Counted from the stretch's first letter, positions 1 to 6,897 are shown. The stretch is 9,604 nucleotides of DNA from Dehalococcoidia bacterium UBA7891 (GCA_002500485.1 DLRJ01000026.1:1-9604); one strand, 5' to 3'. Notes: generated by a model not told the origin, from the letters alone. Translations and numbers: made by a program.

Positions 1-9
1 ACAAAAATT

Positions 10-51
10 TTGCCCTCGTGCGTGGGTGTAGTGGTTTTTTCTTGCGGGCAA
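10..51 (-). repeat. Weak inverted repeat downstream of the last gene
   Basis: TTGCCC (10-15) is complementary to GGGCAA (46-51), with a 30-nt loop. It lies 30 nt past the stop of the oxidoreductase gene. There is no T-run after it in the direction of transcription, so I do not call it a terminator. The operon may continue beyond the left edge. Confidence 0.2.
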
Positions 52-80
52 CACCACAAAATTAAGTTTGACACATAGTT

Positions 81-1112
81 TCATACTTTGATGTCTACTG
101 ACTTTCCTATTTTTGCCGAATGATATGCTGCTTCCAAAACTCGAATAGCCCATAGACCATCTTTTCCACCAGGAGATGGCTCTTGGTTTTTCCGGATACA
201 ATCTACAAAATGGTTCATCTGGGCTTGAAATGCCGACAAGTCCTCTTGTTGTTTACGTGGGGGTATTTGGGGCTGGATAAAACTCCATTCCCCCTCTATG
301 TACATGCGAAGTTCCGAAGGCACTGCCCTTGCGTACCCTTTGGAACCAAAGATCTGTGTAAAACCTTGTTTCTCGTCGGCAAAAAGATTGTACCAACCTG
401 CCTCGATAAGTGCTGTTATCCCTCCATCAAATTCAAGCATCAACGTTGCAGAATCTTCAACCTCAATGTCTTTAAAATATGTTCCTATATTGGCAAATAC
501 TTTCGTTGGACGGGCGTCCCCCAGAACAAATCGTAGGGTGTCGAATGAGTGAATTCCCATATCGGTCATAGCACCACCACCCGCCAAAGTTCGGTCGACA
601 AACCAGCTTTTGGTCGAGGGATCCTCTCCAAAAACATCGTAGATCAAAACTTCGTGTGACTTTGCTTTGAAAATTTTGCCCAACTTACCACTGGCAACCT
701 GATTACGTAACCAGATTATTTCTCGATCAAAACGCCACATATGGGCAATCATCAATTTACAACCTGCTTGATTTGCGGCCTTAATCATCTGCTCACCCTC
801 CGATACAGACATGGCCATAGGTTTTTCACACAAAACATGTTTACCCGCCTCAAGCATCTGGATTGTCACCGGGGCATGAAGGTAATTAGGTAAGGCATTA
901 ACTACAGCATCGATATTGGGATCAGCTGCCATCTCGGCAAAGTCAGTAAATGTTTTGGGTATATTGAAATCTGCTGCTAGACGATTTAATGATTCAGGAC
1001 GCAAGTTCCCGACGGCAACTATCTCTACGTGAGGATGGTTTTGCAGGGTAATAATATGAGAATCGCGAATGATGATGCCAGTGCCCAAAATGCCTATTCT
1101 AAGTTTTTTCAT
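81..1112 (-). CDS. Gfo/Idh/MocA-family NAD(P)-dependent oxidoreductase
   Basis: Probable cytoplasmic dehydrogenase of 343 aa, a usual length for this family, which interconverts a hydroxyl and a ketone on a sugar or cyclitol using NAD(P). Seen: an N-terminal Rossmann nucleotide-binding motif (GILGTG, residues 7-12), the family signature CEKPMA (95-100) with the expected catalytic Lys97, and a DMGIH stretch in which Asp184 and His188 have the Asp-x3-His spacing of the inositol dehydrogenase active site. The C-terminal half is the alpha/beta substrate domain. The ATG is preceded by AAAGGAG that overlaps the TAA stop of the upstream aminotransferase (11-nt gap), so the two are probably translationally coupled. 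Last gene of the inferred operon. Pairing with DegT aminotransferases suggests it supplies the keto substrate they aminate, as known for NtdC/NtdA and WbpB/WbpE; this is inference. Substrate and cofactor preference are unknown. Family assignment is secure. Confidence 0.93.
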   Translation of the reverse strand: MKKLRIGILGTGIIIRDSHIITLQNHPHVEIVAVGNLRPESLNRLAADFNIPKTFTDFAEMAADPNIDAVVNALPNYLHAPVTIQMLEAGKHVLCEKPMAMSVSEGEQMIKAANQAGCKLMIAHMWRFDREIIWLRNQVASGKLGKIFKAKSHEVLIYDVFGEDPSTKSWFVDRTLAGGGAMTDMGIHSFDTLRFVLGDARPTKVFANIGTYFKDIEVEDSATLMLEFDGGITALIEAGWYNLFADEKQGFTQIFGSKGYARAVPSELRMYIEGEWSFIQPQIPPRKQQEDLSAFQAQMNHFVDCIRKNQEPSPGGKDGLWAIRVLEAAYHSAKIGKSVDIKV

Positions 1113-1123
1113 TACTTTCTCCT

Positions 1124-2401
1124 TTAAAAGTGAATTTCTGGAAAATTAATAAGTTCGTCTAGATTGTCAAATATTTTCCTGAATGCTTCAACGTAGACCT
1201 CCTGGGTTTCGAGATTCTGAATGCATATGTGATGAAGTTCAGTATTAACTATTAGAGAGGTCTCCAGCATATATACCGCTTCAGGGTAATCCTTTTTGCG
1301 ATACCTTAAATTACTCTTGGATAAATCTTTTGTCTGAAAAATTGGGAAAGCAGGCATAATCTCTGTGTGCCATAGTGACGCCTGAACGCCTTCGGCACGC
1401 AGTGAGAGCAGAAGTTTATCACGAAAATTGTCTGGAGGGAGTTCCAGATTTAATTTGTCAGGATCGAACCGAAGTCGGTACTTGTTGTAGACGTGTGTGC
1501 GGTCTGGCGGAATGTTTGGTGGCAAAAGGCCTTTTATTTTCCCAAGCTCTTGATTCAGGTATGCGGCGTTTCTCTGTGCAATTTCCGTATACTCATCAAG
1601 ACGTTTCAATTGGCTTCGCACAAAAGCCGCCGGCATTTCGTGAGTCCGATAATTGTATCCGACTGTGTCGCAGGCATATGAACGGATGTACTCTGGGGCA
1701 TCGGTGACGATTTCACCATATTGACGCATGCTCTTTGCTTTATGGTATATTTTTTCGTTATCCGTGACTAAAAGCCCGCCCTCACCTCCGGATAAGTTCT
1801 TGGTGGCGTTTAGGCTGAAGGCTCCAACCTGTCCGATAGTGCCTACATGTTTTTCTTTGTAACGGGCGCCATGTGCTTGACAAGCATCTTCCAGCACCAT
1901 AAGGTTGTGTTTGTCTGCGATTGACATGATTTCATCCATATCCGCAGGAAGTCCGTGGATGTGAACAGGAATTATCGCACGTGTTTGCTCGGTGATTTTC
2001 GATTCAATTTGGTTGGTGTTTAGATTGAAAGTGGATGGGTCAATATCGATAAACACAGGAAAAGCACCTTGATATAAAATGGGCTGATAGGTTCCTGAAA
2101 ACGAATAGGCTGTTGTGATAACTTCATCACCAGGCTCGAGTCCCAAGGCAAACAAACCTCCATGGATTGCAGCTGTGCCGGAATTAAATGCTAATGCGTA
2201 TTTGCATCCCACGTATTCCGACCAGTCTCTTTCTAACCCGGTGATTTCTGGAGAATGCGCACCATGGATGATGCCCCGTTCAAGAACGGATGTGACCGCT
2301 ATTTTGTCTTCCTCGCGGATATCGGGCCACTTCATTAATTTTAAGTTATCCGGTACAGCCCTTGACCCACCATGGATAGCTAAACGTCCTTTCTTCGGCA
2401 T
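1124..2401 (-). CDS. DegT/DnrJ/EryC1/StrS-family PLP-dependent aminotransferase (copy A)
   Basis: Cytoplasmic fold-type I PLP enzyme of 425 aa that would transfer an amino group, usually from glutamate or glutamine, to a keto-sugar or keto-cyclitol. Seen: the phosphate-binding segment NSGTAA (73-78), Asp172 in the LEDACQAHGA motif for the pyridine nitrogen, Lys201 in NATKNLSGGEGG as the PLP Schiff-base lysine, and the family GYNYR motif (248-252). No catalytic residue appears missing, so aminotransferase activity is expected rather than a sensory or dehydratase role. The length and the N-terminal extension before the fold resemble aminocyclitol enzymes such as 2-deoxy-scyllo-inosose aminotransferases or RifK-type proteins, but this is from memory and not a substrate call. 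The ATG has a modest TAGGAAG Shine-Dalgarno. It lies 98 nt after copy B and 11 nt before the oxidoreductase. The two copies are clearly divergent, not a recent duplication. Confidence 0.93.
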   Translation of the reverse strand: MPKKGRLAIHGGSRAVPDNLKLMKWPDIREEDKIAVTSVLERGIIHGAHSPEITGLERDWSEYVGCKYALAFNSGTAAIHGGLFALGLEPGDEVITTAYSFSGTYQPILYQGAFPVFIDIDPSTFNLNTNQIESKITEQTRAIIPVHIHGLPADMDEIMSIADKHNLMVLEDACQAHGARYKEKHVGTIGQVGAFSLNATKNLSGGEGGLLVTDNEKIYHKAKSMRQYGEIVTDAPEYIRSYACDTVGYNYRTHEMPAAFVRSQLKRLDEYTEIAQRNAAYLNQELGKIKGLLPPNIPPDRTHVYNKYRLRFDPDKLNLELPPDNFRDKLLLSLRAEGVQASLWHTEIMPAFPIFQTKDLSKSNLRYRKKDYPEAVYMLETSLIVNTELHHICIQNLETQEVYVEAFRKIFDNLDELINFPEIHF

Positions 2402-2432
2402 AACTTCCTACTCTGATAATAATACAAAGACG

Positions 2433-2479
2433 GGATATATTTTGTTTTTCAATATCCTTTGAGAGGCACCCCTAAAGGA
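2433..2479 (-). other. Two mutually exclusive RNA stem-loops between the aminotransferase genes
   Basis: In the minus-strand transcript, UCCUUU (2479-2474) pairs with AAAGGA (2460-2455), with inner pairs AG/CU and GG/CC around a GUG loop, giving roughly ten pairs with two bulges. The same AAAGGA region also starts GGAUAU (2457-2452), which pairs with AUAUCC (2438-2433) over a 13-nt loop. The two stems share bases 2455-2457 and cannot coexist. No U-run follows, so this is not an intrinsic terminator. It could be a processing, stability or attenuation element upstream of the second aminotransferase gene. The base pairing is seen; a function is inferred. Confidence 0.35.
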
Positions 2480-2499
2480 GGTGGTGAATTAAAAAACCA

Positions 2500-3741
2500 T
2501 TACAGATGTTTTTTTGCGATACGCAGGAACTCCTCAGCACGTTGCTCCACGACATCTAGTTCATCGTTCATGGTGACCCCAAAAGATGCCCCGATGCCGG
2601 GATCGGCAACTCCGATGCTTATGTTGATTGTGCGGTTAAGCAGTGAATCGGTCTGAGGCAACATTCCCTTTCTGTATTCCATGTGGCCTCCTTTTTCAGT
2701 GTAGTACGGGCATGTAAATGGGCACTTCTCTGGAGTTATGGTGCTTTGTTCGAGGATGTTTTCCATGTTGTTATAGACGTGCCAACCAGCAGCAGACAAT
2801 GGTTTTCCACCTAGTTCTTCGGCAACTCTTTTTGCTACATCTGGAGTTGGTAAAAGTATGGTCAGAATGGTGCAGATCTCTCCGTCAGGATCCGGAAGTA
2901 CGCGGAATTCTATGTCTTGCAGGTCAGCGATCATATTTTTGAAACGAGTCTTGTTATCGCGGAGATGATTCAGTATGTGTGGCAGCTTCTTTATCTGTCC
3001 AAGCAGGGCGGCACCTTGCAGCTCTGTCATGCGGAAGCTTAGTCCGATAAATGGCCGGTTGCCCACCTCAACTCCTGTCCGATTCGGTGAGTGTCCCTGG
3101 TCGTGGAAAGCGAAAGAACGTTTATAATAGTTTTCATTGCTGGTGATAACCATTCCACCATCACCAGCAGTTATTGTCTTATAGACGTTAAAGCTGAATA
3201 TAGCGATATCACCAATGGAACCTATAGGCTGTCCCTTGTATGAAGCACCAAAGGCCTGAGCACAGTCCTCTACGAGAATTAGCCCATGGTTATCAGCGAT
3301 GGATCGTAGTTCGTCGAGACGAGCCGGGTTACCCATCATATGTACTGCAATTATCGCCTTAGTCCGTGGGGTGATCTTGGCCTCCACGTCCGCTGGGTCC
3401 AGGTTGAATGTTTGATCCACTTCGGCAAGCACCGGGATTGCACGGCTGTAGACGATGGAAGAGATGCTGGCTATGTATGTGTATCCGGGTACGATGACTT
3501 CGTCGCCAGGCCCGACACCCACCGCGCCCAAGGCAACCAACAGCGCGGTTGTACCTGAATTAACAGCAACACCGTAGGGCACATTGGAAAGTTCGCAAAC
3601 TGCCTTTTCAAACTTGATAACTTTCTGCTTGAAATTAGGATCTTTGACTTCTCCGTATCGGTAGAGCCACTGTGATTTCAAAACATCCATTACTTCCTCA
3701 ATCTCTTCTTTACCTATGATTTCCATTCCTGGTCCTGGCAT
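2500..3741 (-). CDS. DegT/DnrJ/EryC1/StrS-family PLP-dependent aminotransferase (copy B)
   Basis: Cytoplasmic fold-type I PLP aminotransferase of 413 aa, same superfamily as copy A but clearly diverged. Seen: NSGTTAL (61-67) for phosphate binding, Asp159 in LVEDCAQAFGA, Lys188 in FNVYKTITAGDGGM as the PLP lysine, and LSFRMTELQGA (234-244), the family arginine motif near the active site. A segment around 339-356 rich in Cys, Pro and Tyr (KCPFTCPYY) is not something I recall as typical and may shape the substrate pocket. The ATG has a good AAAGGAG Shine-Dalgarno six bases upstream. It lies 41 nt after the PotC-type permease gene, so the enzyme genes read as a continuation of the transporter operon. 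Expected to aminate a keto-sugar, keto-cyclitol or related ketone; the exact substrate is not readable. The regulatory paralogues of this family that lack the lysine are excluded. Confidence 0.93.
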   Translation of the reverse strand: MPGPGMEIIGKEEIEEVMDVLKSQWLYRYGEVKDPNFKQKVIKFEKAVCELSNVPYGVAVNSGTTALLVALGAVGVGPGDEVIVPGYTYIASISSIVYSRAIPVLAEVDQTFNLDPADVEAKITPRTKAIIAVHMMGNPARLDELRSIADNHGLILVEDCAQAFGASYKGQPIGSIGDIAIFSFNVYKTITAGDGGMVITSNENYYKRSFAFHDQGHSPNRTGVEVGNRPFIGLSFRMTELQGAALLGQIKKLPHILNHLRDNKTRFKNMIADLQDIEFRVLPDPDGEICTILTILLPTPDVAKRVAEELGGKPLSAAGWHVYNNMENILEQSTITPEKCPFTCPYYTEKGGHMEYRKGMLPQTDSLLNRTINISIGVADPGIGASFGVTMNDELDVVEQRAEEFLRIAKKHL

Positions 3742-3782
3742 GTTCTACTCCTTTTCTAATTTATTTTGTTTGGTGGTTAAAT

Positions 3783-4586
3783 CTATTTTTTGGACCCTTT
3801 GCTTGGTAGAAAAAAATACATCGCAAAGAGTATGGAGATTGCTCCTAGCATGAGAAGTGTTAAAAGAGCGTTCACCTTTGGCGTGACGCCGAATTTTACC
3901 TGTGAAAAGATATACATTGGTAAAGTAGATTCTGGTCCAATTGTAAATAATGTAATCACGAATTCATCCAATGAAAGGGTAAAGGCAAATAGCGCTCCTG
4001 CAATGACACCTGGAAGGATAATAGGCAACGTAACCAGTCGGAAAATTTGCATGGGACTAGCACCCAGGTCTGCCGCAGCCCACTCTAAAGTGTGATCGAA
4101 ATCGAGTAACCTGGCTGTTACTACCAGAATGACAAATGGTGTTGTTAGGATCACGTGTCCAATCATTACAGTCCACAGCGACAAACTAATACCCAGTGCT
4201 GAGGAAAAAAAGATTAGCAAGCCGACTCCTATTAACAAACTTGGCAGCATCATAGGCAAGATGAACACTATTCTAAGTGTTTCCTTGATCTTGAACTGGC
4301 TTCTAACCAACGGAAAGGCCGCAGCGGTGCCTATAGCCGTAGAGAGAAAAGCCACTGAGGTCGCGACTGACAGGCTGTTCTTAAAGGCATCGATCACCAG
4401 ATAGTCTTGGAACAGGTCTCTGTACCAGTGGAGTGTGAAACCAGTGAAAGGTAGATTTCCGGTCTTTGACTGGTTGAAGGAGAAGGTTGCCATCAGAATC
4501 ACTGGGGCATATAGAAACAAGTATCCGAAGACACCATAGGTGATGAATCCGATGCGTATTCTTTTCCGTAGCCCCAGTTTTATCAT
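3783..4586 (-). CDS. potC: ABC transporter permease, PotC-like
   Basis: Inner-membrane permease of 267 aa, the usual PotC/YdcV size, with about six hydrophobic segments. Seen: the cytoplasmic EAA loop that docks on the ATPase (EWAAADLGASP, about 168-178, followed by FRLVTLPIILPG), and the conserved SLDEFVITLFT stretch (205-215) typical of PotC-type proteins. It should pair with the PotB-like permease to form the translocation pore. The ATG lies 18 nt after the TGA of the PotB-like gene and in the same frame, with no recognisable Shine-Dalgarno, so translation probably depends on coupling to the upstream gene; no ATG, GTG or TTG lies between that stop and this start. The gene symbol reflects family resemblance only. 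Members import polyamines, opines, amino acids, thiamine or iron, and the substrate here is unproven. Confidence 0.9.
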   Translation of the reverse strand: MIKLGLRKRIRIGFITYGVFGYLFLYAPVILMATFSFNQSKTGNLPFTGFTLHWYRDLFQDYLVIDAFKNSLSVATSVAFLSTAIGTAAAFPLVRSQFKIKETLRIVFILPMMLPSLLIGVGLLIFFSSALGISLSLWTVMIGHVILTTPFVILVVTARLLDFDHTLEWAAADLGASPMQIFRLVTLPIILPGVIAGALFAFTLSLDEFVITLFTIGPESTLPMYIFSQVKFGVTPKVNALLTLLMLGAISILFAMYFFLPSKGSKK

Positions 4587-4604
4587 GATGTTTATTACGT
4601 TTAT

Positions 4605-5471
4605 TCAAATACGAATGTACTTTCGAAACAAGAACAAGAAAACGATGATGAAAGCCGCTATACCCAGGGAAACGGCAGCACCCTGAGGCATCTGGAAGCC
4701 GCGGAACAGGTTAACAATCATGACCGCAATCATCGTTCCACTGGCCCCTCCGACAAGTTTTGGGGCGATATACTCACCTAGCATTGGAATAAAAACAAAA
4801 ATGAAAGCTGCGAAAATACCTTGCTTGGTCTGTGGCAAGGTAATCTCTACGAATGCTCGAAATGGTTTTGCCCCAAGGTCCATCGCAGCATTTACCTGCG
4901 AGAAATCAAACTTTTCTAGGGTAGCGTAAATGGTGATGACAACGAATGGCAAGTACAGGTACAAGAATACGACAAAGACACTAAAATTATTGTATAATAA
5001 GAATTCTAGCGGTTTGTCCACAATGCCCAATGACATGAGCATCTGATTGATCAATCCTTTCCTTCCTAAAATACCCAACCATGCGTATACACGTATTAGA
5101 TAACTAGTCCAGAATGGGATGACAACCATTATCAGTAACGGCATTTGCAGGGACTTTTTGACATGCCGTACCAGGAAATATGCGAAGGGATACCCAACTA
5201 ACAGAGAGATCGTTGTAACTCCCAGTGAAATAGCAAACGTTTTGGCGATAACCCTGGTATAAGCTGTCCACCCTAAAAACAACTCGTAGTTTTTCAGTGT
5301 CCATTTGGGCACTACGTTAAACCCCTCGCTCTGCCAGAAACTGTACAAAACCATAAGGGCAAGAGGTATGAGAAAGAATCCAATCAGGACTACGCCGACT
5401 GGAACAAAACCCAGAAGGATTGCATTAGACTGGGTTGTTTCTGCCTTGTATGAAAGGGTTTTATCGCTCAA
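4605..5471 (-). CDS. potB: ABC transporter permease, PotB-like
   Basis: Inner-membrane permease of 288 aa with about six membrane segments, the first at about residues 18-45. Seen: PFWTSYLIRVYAW (119-131), close to the PotB signature region, an EAA loop at VNAAMDLGAKPFRAFVEITLP (193-213), and FIPMLGEYIAPKLVGG (227-242), also characteristic of PotB. The start is TTG: an in-frame TAA lies two codons upstream of it and the first membrane segment begins soon after, so no better start exists. There is no strong Shine-Dalgarno, which would lower translation relative to the binding protein, a common arrangement in importers. It follows the binding-protein gene after a 76-nt gap with strong inverted repeats. 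Forms the pore with the PotC-like protein. Symbol given by family resemblance; substrate uncertain. Confidence 0.9.
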   Translation of the reverse strand: MSDKTLSYKAETTQSNAILLGFVPVGVVLIGFFLIPLALMVLYSFWQSEGFNVVPKWTLKNYELFLGWTAYTRVIAKTFAISLGVTTISLLVGYPFAYFLVRHVKKSLQMPLLIMVVIPFWTSYLIRVYAWLGILGRKGLINQMLMSLGIVDKPLEFLLYNNFSVFVVFLYLYLPFVVITIYATLEKFDFSQVNAAMDLGAKPFRAFVEITLPQTKQGIFAAFIFVFIPMLGEYIAPKLVGGASGTMIAVMIVNLFRGFQMPQGAAVSLGIAAFIIVFLFLFRKYIRI

Positions 5472-5483
5472 TTCAGTTTACTC

Positions 5484-5534
5484 AGTTTTGAAACACAGGG
5501 TATGGGCTTACCTTAAGGATCAAAACTCATACCC
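5484..5534 (-). other. Interleaved inverted repeats after the binding-protein gene
   Basis: Two perfect complementary pairs are interleaved in the 76-nt gap. AGTTTTGA (5484-5491) is complementary to TCAAAACT (5520-5527), and GGGTATG (5498-5504) to CATACCC (5528-5534). The order is 1-2-1'-2', so the stems are alternatives or a pseudoknot. A CCTTAAGG palindrome (5511-5518) lies inside the loops. The position, between a binding protein and its permeases, matches the stability or partial-termination hairpins known in importer operons such as malE-malF. There is no U-run, so I do not call a terminator. Pairing is seen; role is inferred. Confidence 0.5.
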
Positions 5535-5547
5535 CATGCTAGGAACG

Positions 5548-6708
5548 TTATCCTCCTGTTGCAAGAGCTTCGTTGAAAGCGCTTATAGTACCCTCCATAT
5601 CTTCAGAAGGACCCTTCATTGACATCTTTAAAGCAAGTTCAGGTTTGTCGAACAGGTATCGTTTGGCCCTGTCTTCATGTCCATTTTTTACCAGCCAGTG
5701 ATAAGCTGATCGGTTGAGGAGCGGGCGTCCAAATTCGAGGAAGTTCTTGGCGACCCATTCTCCGGTTGGCATTTTATCGAGCCAATTCAAAGCTACGTCC
5801 CGGTTTACAGCGTCTTTAACGATCATCTCTCCATCCATCCATCCTATCACGCCCTCTTTAGGAGCGAAGGTCTTTATTTCAGGTCCTCCCGCTTCCTTTA
5901 CCCGGTCCTCGAATCCCAAATTAACTGTAGCAAGCCAAACCTCTTCATTGGCAAACATGCTCACCACTTCTGAGGATTGTTCAACCCATCTCAGCATATT
6001 TGGTAAAAGGTCAATCAGTTGTTGCTTGGCAGCTTTTATTTGATACGCATTCATGTTGAAAACTTTATCGTAGCCTAGCGACTTGCCCATCATTGCCATC
6101 ACATCGAAGGGCTGAAGCTCAAGCGTGACTTTGCGCCTGTATTTTGGATCCCACAAAACATCCCAGGAAGTTGGGTCATTTGTTACATACTTGGGATTGT
6201 ATGCGATTACTACTGGTGACCAACCGAAAGGGTATCCTAATTGTCTTCCATCTCCTGTCTGAAAGAATGGTAAATCAAACAGGGCCATATCATATAAGCC
6301 TTTGGAGCTCTTGAGCGACCATAGGTCAAATGGTTCAATCAGATCTTCTTCGTAGAATTTCGGAACCCAGAGAGAATCTCCAGAAACCATATCAATCTGC
6401 TTTCCCCCCATTTGTTGGACCTTAAGAAAAGCTTCCGAGTTGTCAGAAAATAGGCTTGGATTGGCTTTGATACCATGATCGTTGGCAGCTTCCACAAGTT
6501 GTTTAGGGAAAAAATGGTCGTCCCAGGTTAGCCAGTTAAAATTCCCCTTGGCGAACGTTGGCCCTTCTGCTGCGCTGGCCTTGCGGGTTAGTGGTGACAG
6601 GGATGTGAGGGCTGATGAGGCAGTCAATCCTGCGCCCACACCTGCGGTTGTTTTGAGGAAATGACGGCGGTTCATGTTTCCAATCTGATTATTTTTTGTG
6701 AGTGACAT
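5548..6708 (-). CDS. Tat-exported PotD-type substrate-binding protein of ABC importer
   Basis: Periplasmic solute-binding protein of 386 aa that would deliver ligand to the PotBC-like permeases. Seen: a twin-arginine signal (NRRHFLK, 13-19), a hydrophobic stretch to about 40 and a likely cleavage site after ASA (44-46); no lipobox cysteine. The mature part resembles the PotD family: NWLTW (58-62), VLWDPKYRRKV (184-194) and PKEGVIGWMDGEMIV (283-297). By memory alignment, WMD (290-292) matches the Trp-x-Asp that contacts the amine of spermidine in E. coli PotD, but another ligand tryptophan (PotD Trp229) appears to be Asn263 and Tyr293 appears to be Phe, so the ligand may not be spermidine. I chose the ATG at 6708 because AAAGGA precedes it at good spacing; a TTG at 6741 would add 11 residues ahead of the signal. 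An internal ATG at 6675 (MNRRHF) is also possible. First gene of the inferred six-gene operon. Confidence 0.88.
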   Translation of the reverse strand: MSLTKNNQIGNMNRRHFLKTTAGVGAGLTASSALTSLSPLTRKASAAEGPTFAKGNFNWLTWDDHFFPKQLVEAANDHGIKANPSLFSDNSEAFLKVQQMGGKQIDMVSGDSLWVPKFYEEDLIEPFDLWSLKSSKGLYDMALFDLPFFQTGDGRQLGYPFGWSPVVIAYNPKYVTNDPTSWDVLWDPKYRRKVTLELQPFDVMAMMGKSLGYDKVFNMNAYQIKAAKQQLIDLLPNMLRWVEQSSEVVSMFANEEVWLATVNLGFEDRVKEAGGPEIKTFAPKEGVIGWMDGEMIVKDAVNRDVALNWLDKMPTGEWVAKNFLEFGRPLLNRSAYHWLVKNGHEDRAKRYLFDKPELALKMSMKGPSEDMEGTISAFNEALATGG

Positions 6709-6763
6709 AATATTCCTTTCAGCAATATAGGTTACGCCCAAACGTTTCTAGATTCAGATCACC

Positions 6764-6775
6764 TAGATATATCTA
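6764..6775. repeat. Perfect 12-bp palindrome in the operon leader
   Basis: TAGATATATCTA is perfectly self-complementary and is followed on the binding-protein side by related half-sites CTAGAT (6763-6768 and 6748-6753), 15 bp apart. It lies downstream of the predicted transcription start, where a repressor roadblock or an RNA element could act. AT-rich palindromes of this size occur by chance, so this is a weak candidate. Confidence 0.3.
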
Positions 6776-6802
6776 ACTGAACTGAGAAAGTTACGCGAAA
6801 TT

Positions 6803-6817
6803 GAGCCCGATAAGCTC
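6803..6817 (-). repeat. Small hairpin in the operon leader
   Basis: GAGC (6803-6806) and GCTC (6814-6817) form a four-pair GC-rich stem with a seven-base loop in the leader RNA. Too short to assign a function; I saw no match to a riboswitch consensus I know in this leader. Confidence 0.2.
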
Positions 6818-6868
6818 GTTCCATCATATAATACTCTTCATGGCAGAAATAGAGAGCAATTGGGCGGG

Positions 6869-6897
6869 AGTATCACAATAACGCTATATGATGTCAA
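6869..6897 (-). promoter_or_regulatory. Sigma70-type promoter for the binding-protein operon
   Basis: On the minus strand, a perfect TTGACA -35 box (6897-6892) is followed after 17 nt by GATACT (6874-6869), which keeps four of six consensus bases and has a TGT just upstream (extended -10). Transcription would start near 6862, giving a leader of about 150 nt before the ATG at 6708. It is the best promoter in the region and would drive the importer and enzyme genes. Confidence 0.7.

Larger units (their letters stand above)
6759..6827 (-). other. Possible 22-codon upstream ORF in the operon leader
   Basis: Within the predicted leader, ATG ATG (6827-6822) opens a 22-codon frame ending in TGA at 6759, about 50 nt before the binding-protein ATG. 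A five-codon frame (ATG at 6841) ends in a TGA overlapping that start. A weak GAAGAG lies upstream of the ATG pair. The peptide would be arginine-rich (MMERAYRAQFRVTFSVQLDI, then Ser-Arg). Small frames of this size arise by chance, so coding is not established. Confidence 0.15.

Noticed and set aside
183..552. Plus-strand open frames opposite the oxidoreductase
   Set aside because: They mirror a strongly conserved minus-strand gene, lack ribosome sites and resemble no protein family; the same applies to plus-strand frames opposite the other genes.
2474..2484. AAAGGAGGTGG on the plus strand as a ribosome site for a plus-strand gene
   Set aside because: The nearest GTG is followed by TAA two codons later, and the longer plus-strand frame overlaps the aminotransferase and has no protein-like composition.
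4381..4608. 75-codon minus-strand frame with a TTG start at the permease junction
   Set aside because: It overlaps the start of the PotC-like gene in another frame and its product has no membrane or domain character.
6709..6741. Upstream TTG start adding 11 residues to the binding protein
   Set aside because: It would place residues ahead of a normal Tat signal, has no ribosome site, and the ATG at 6708 has AAAGGA at good spacing.
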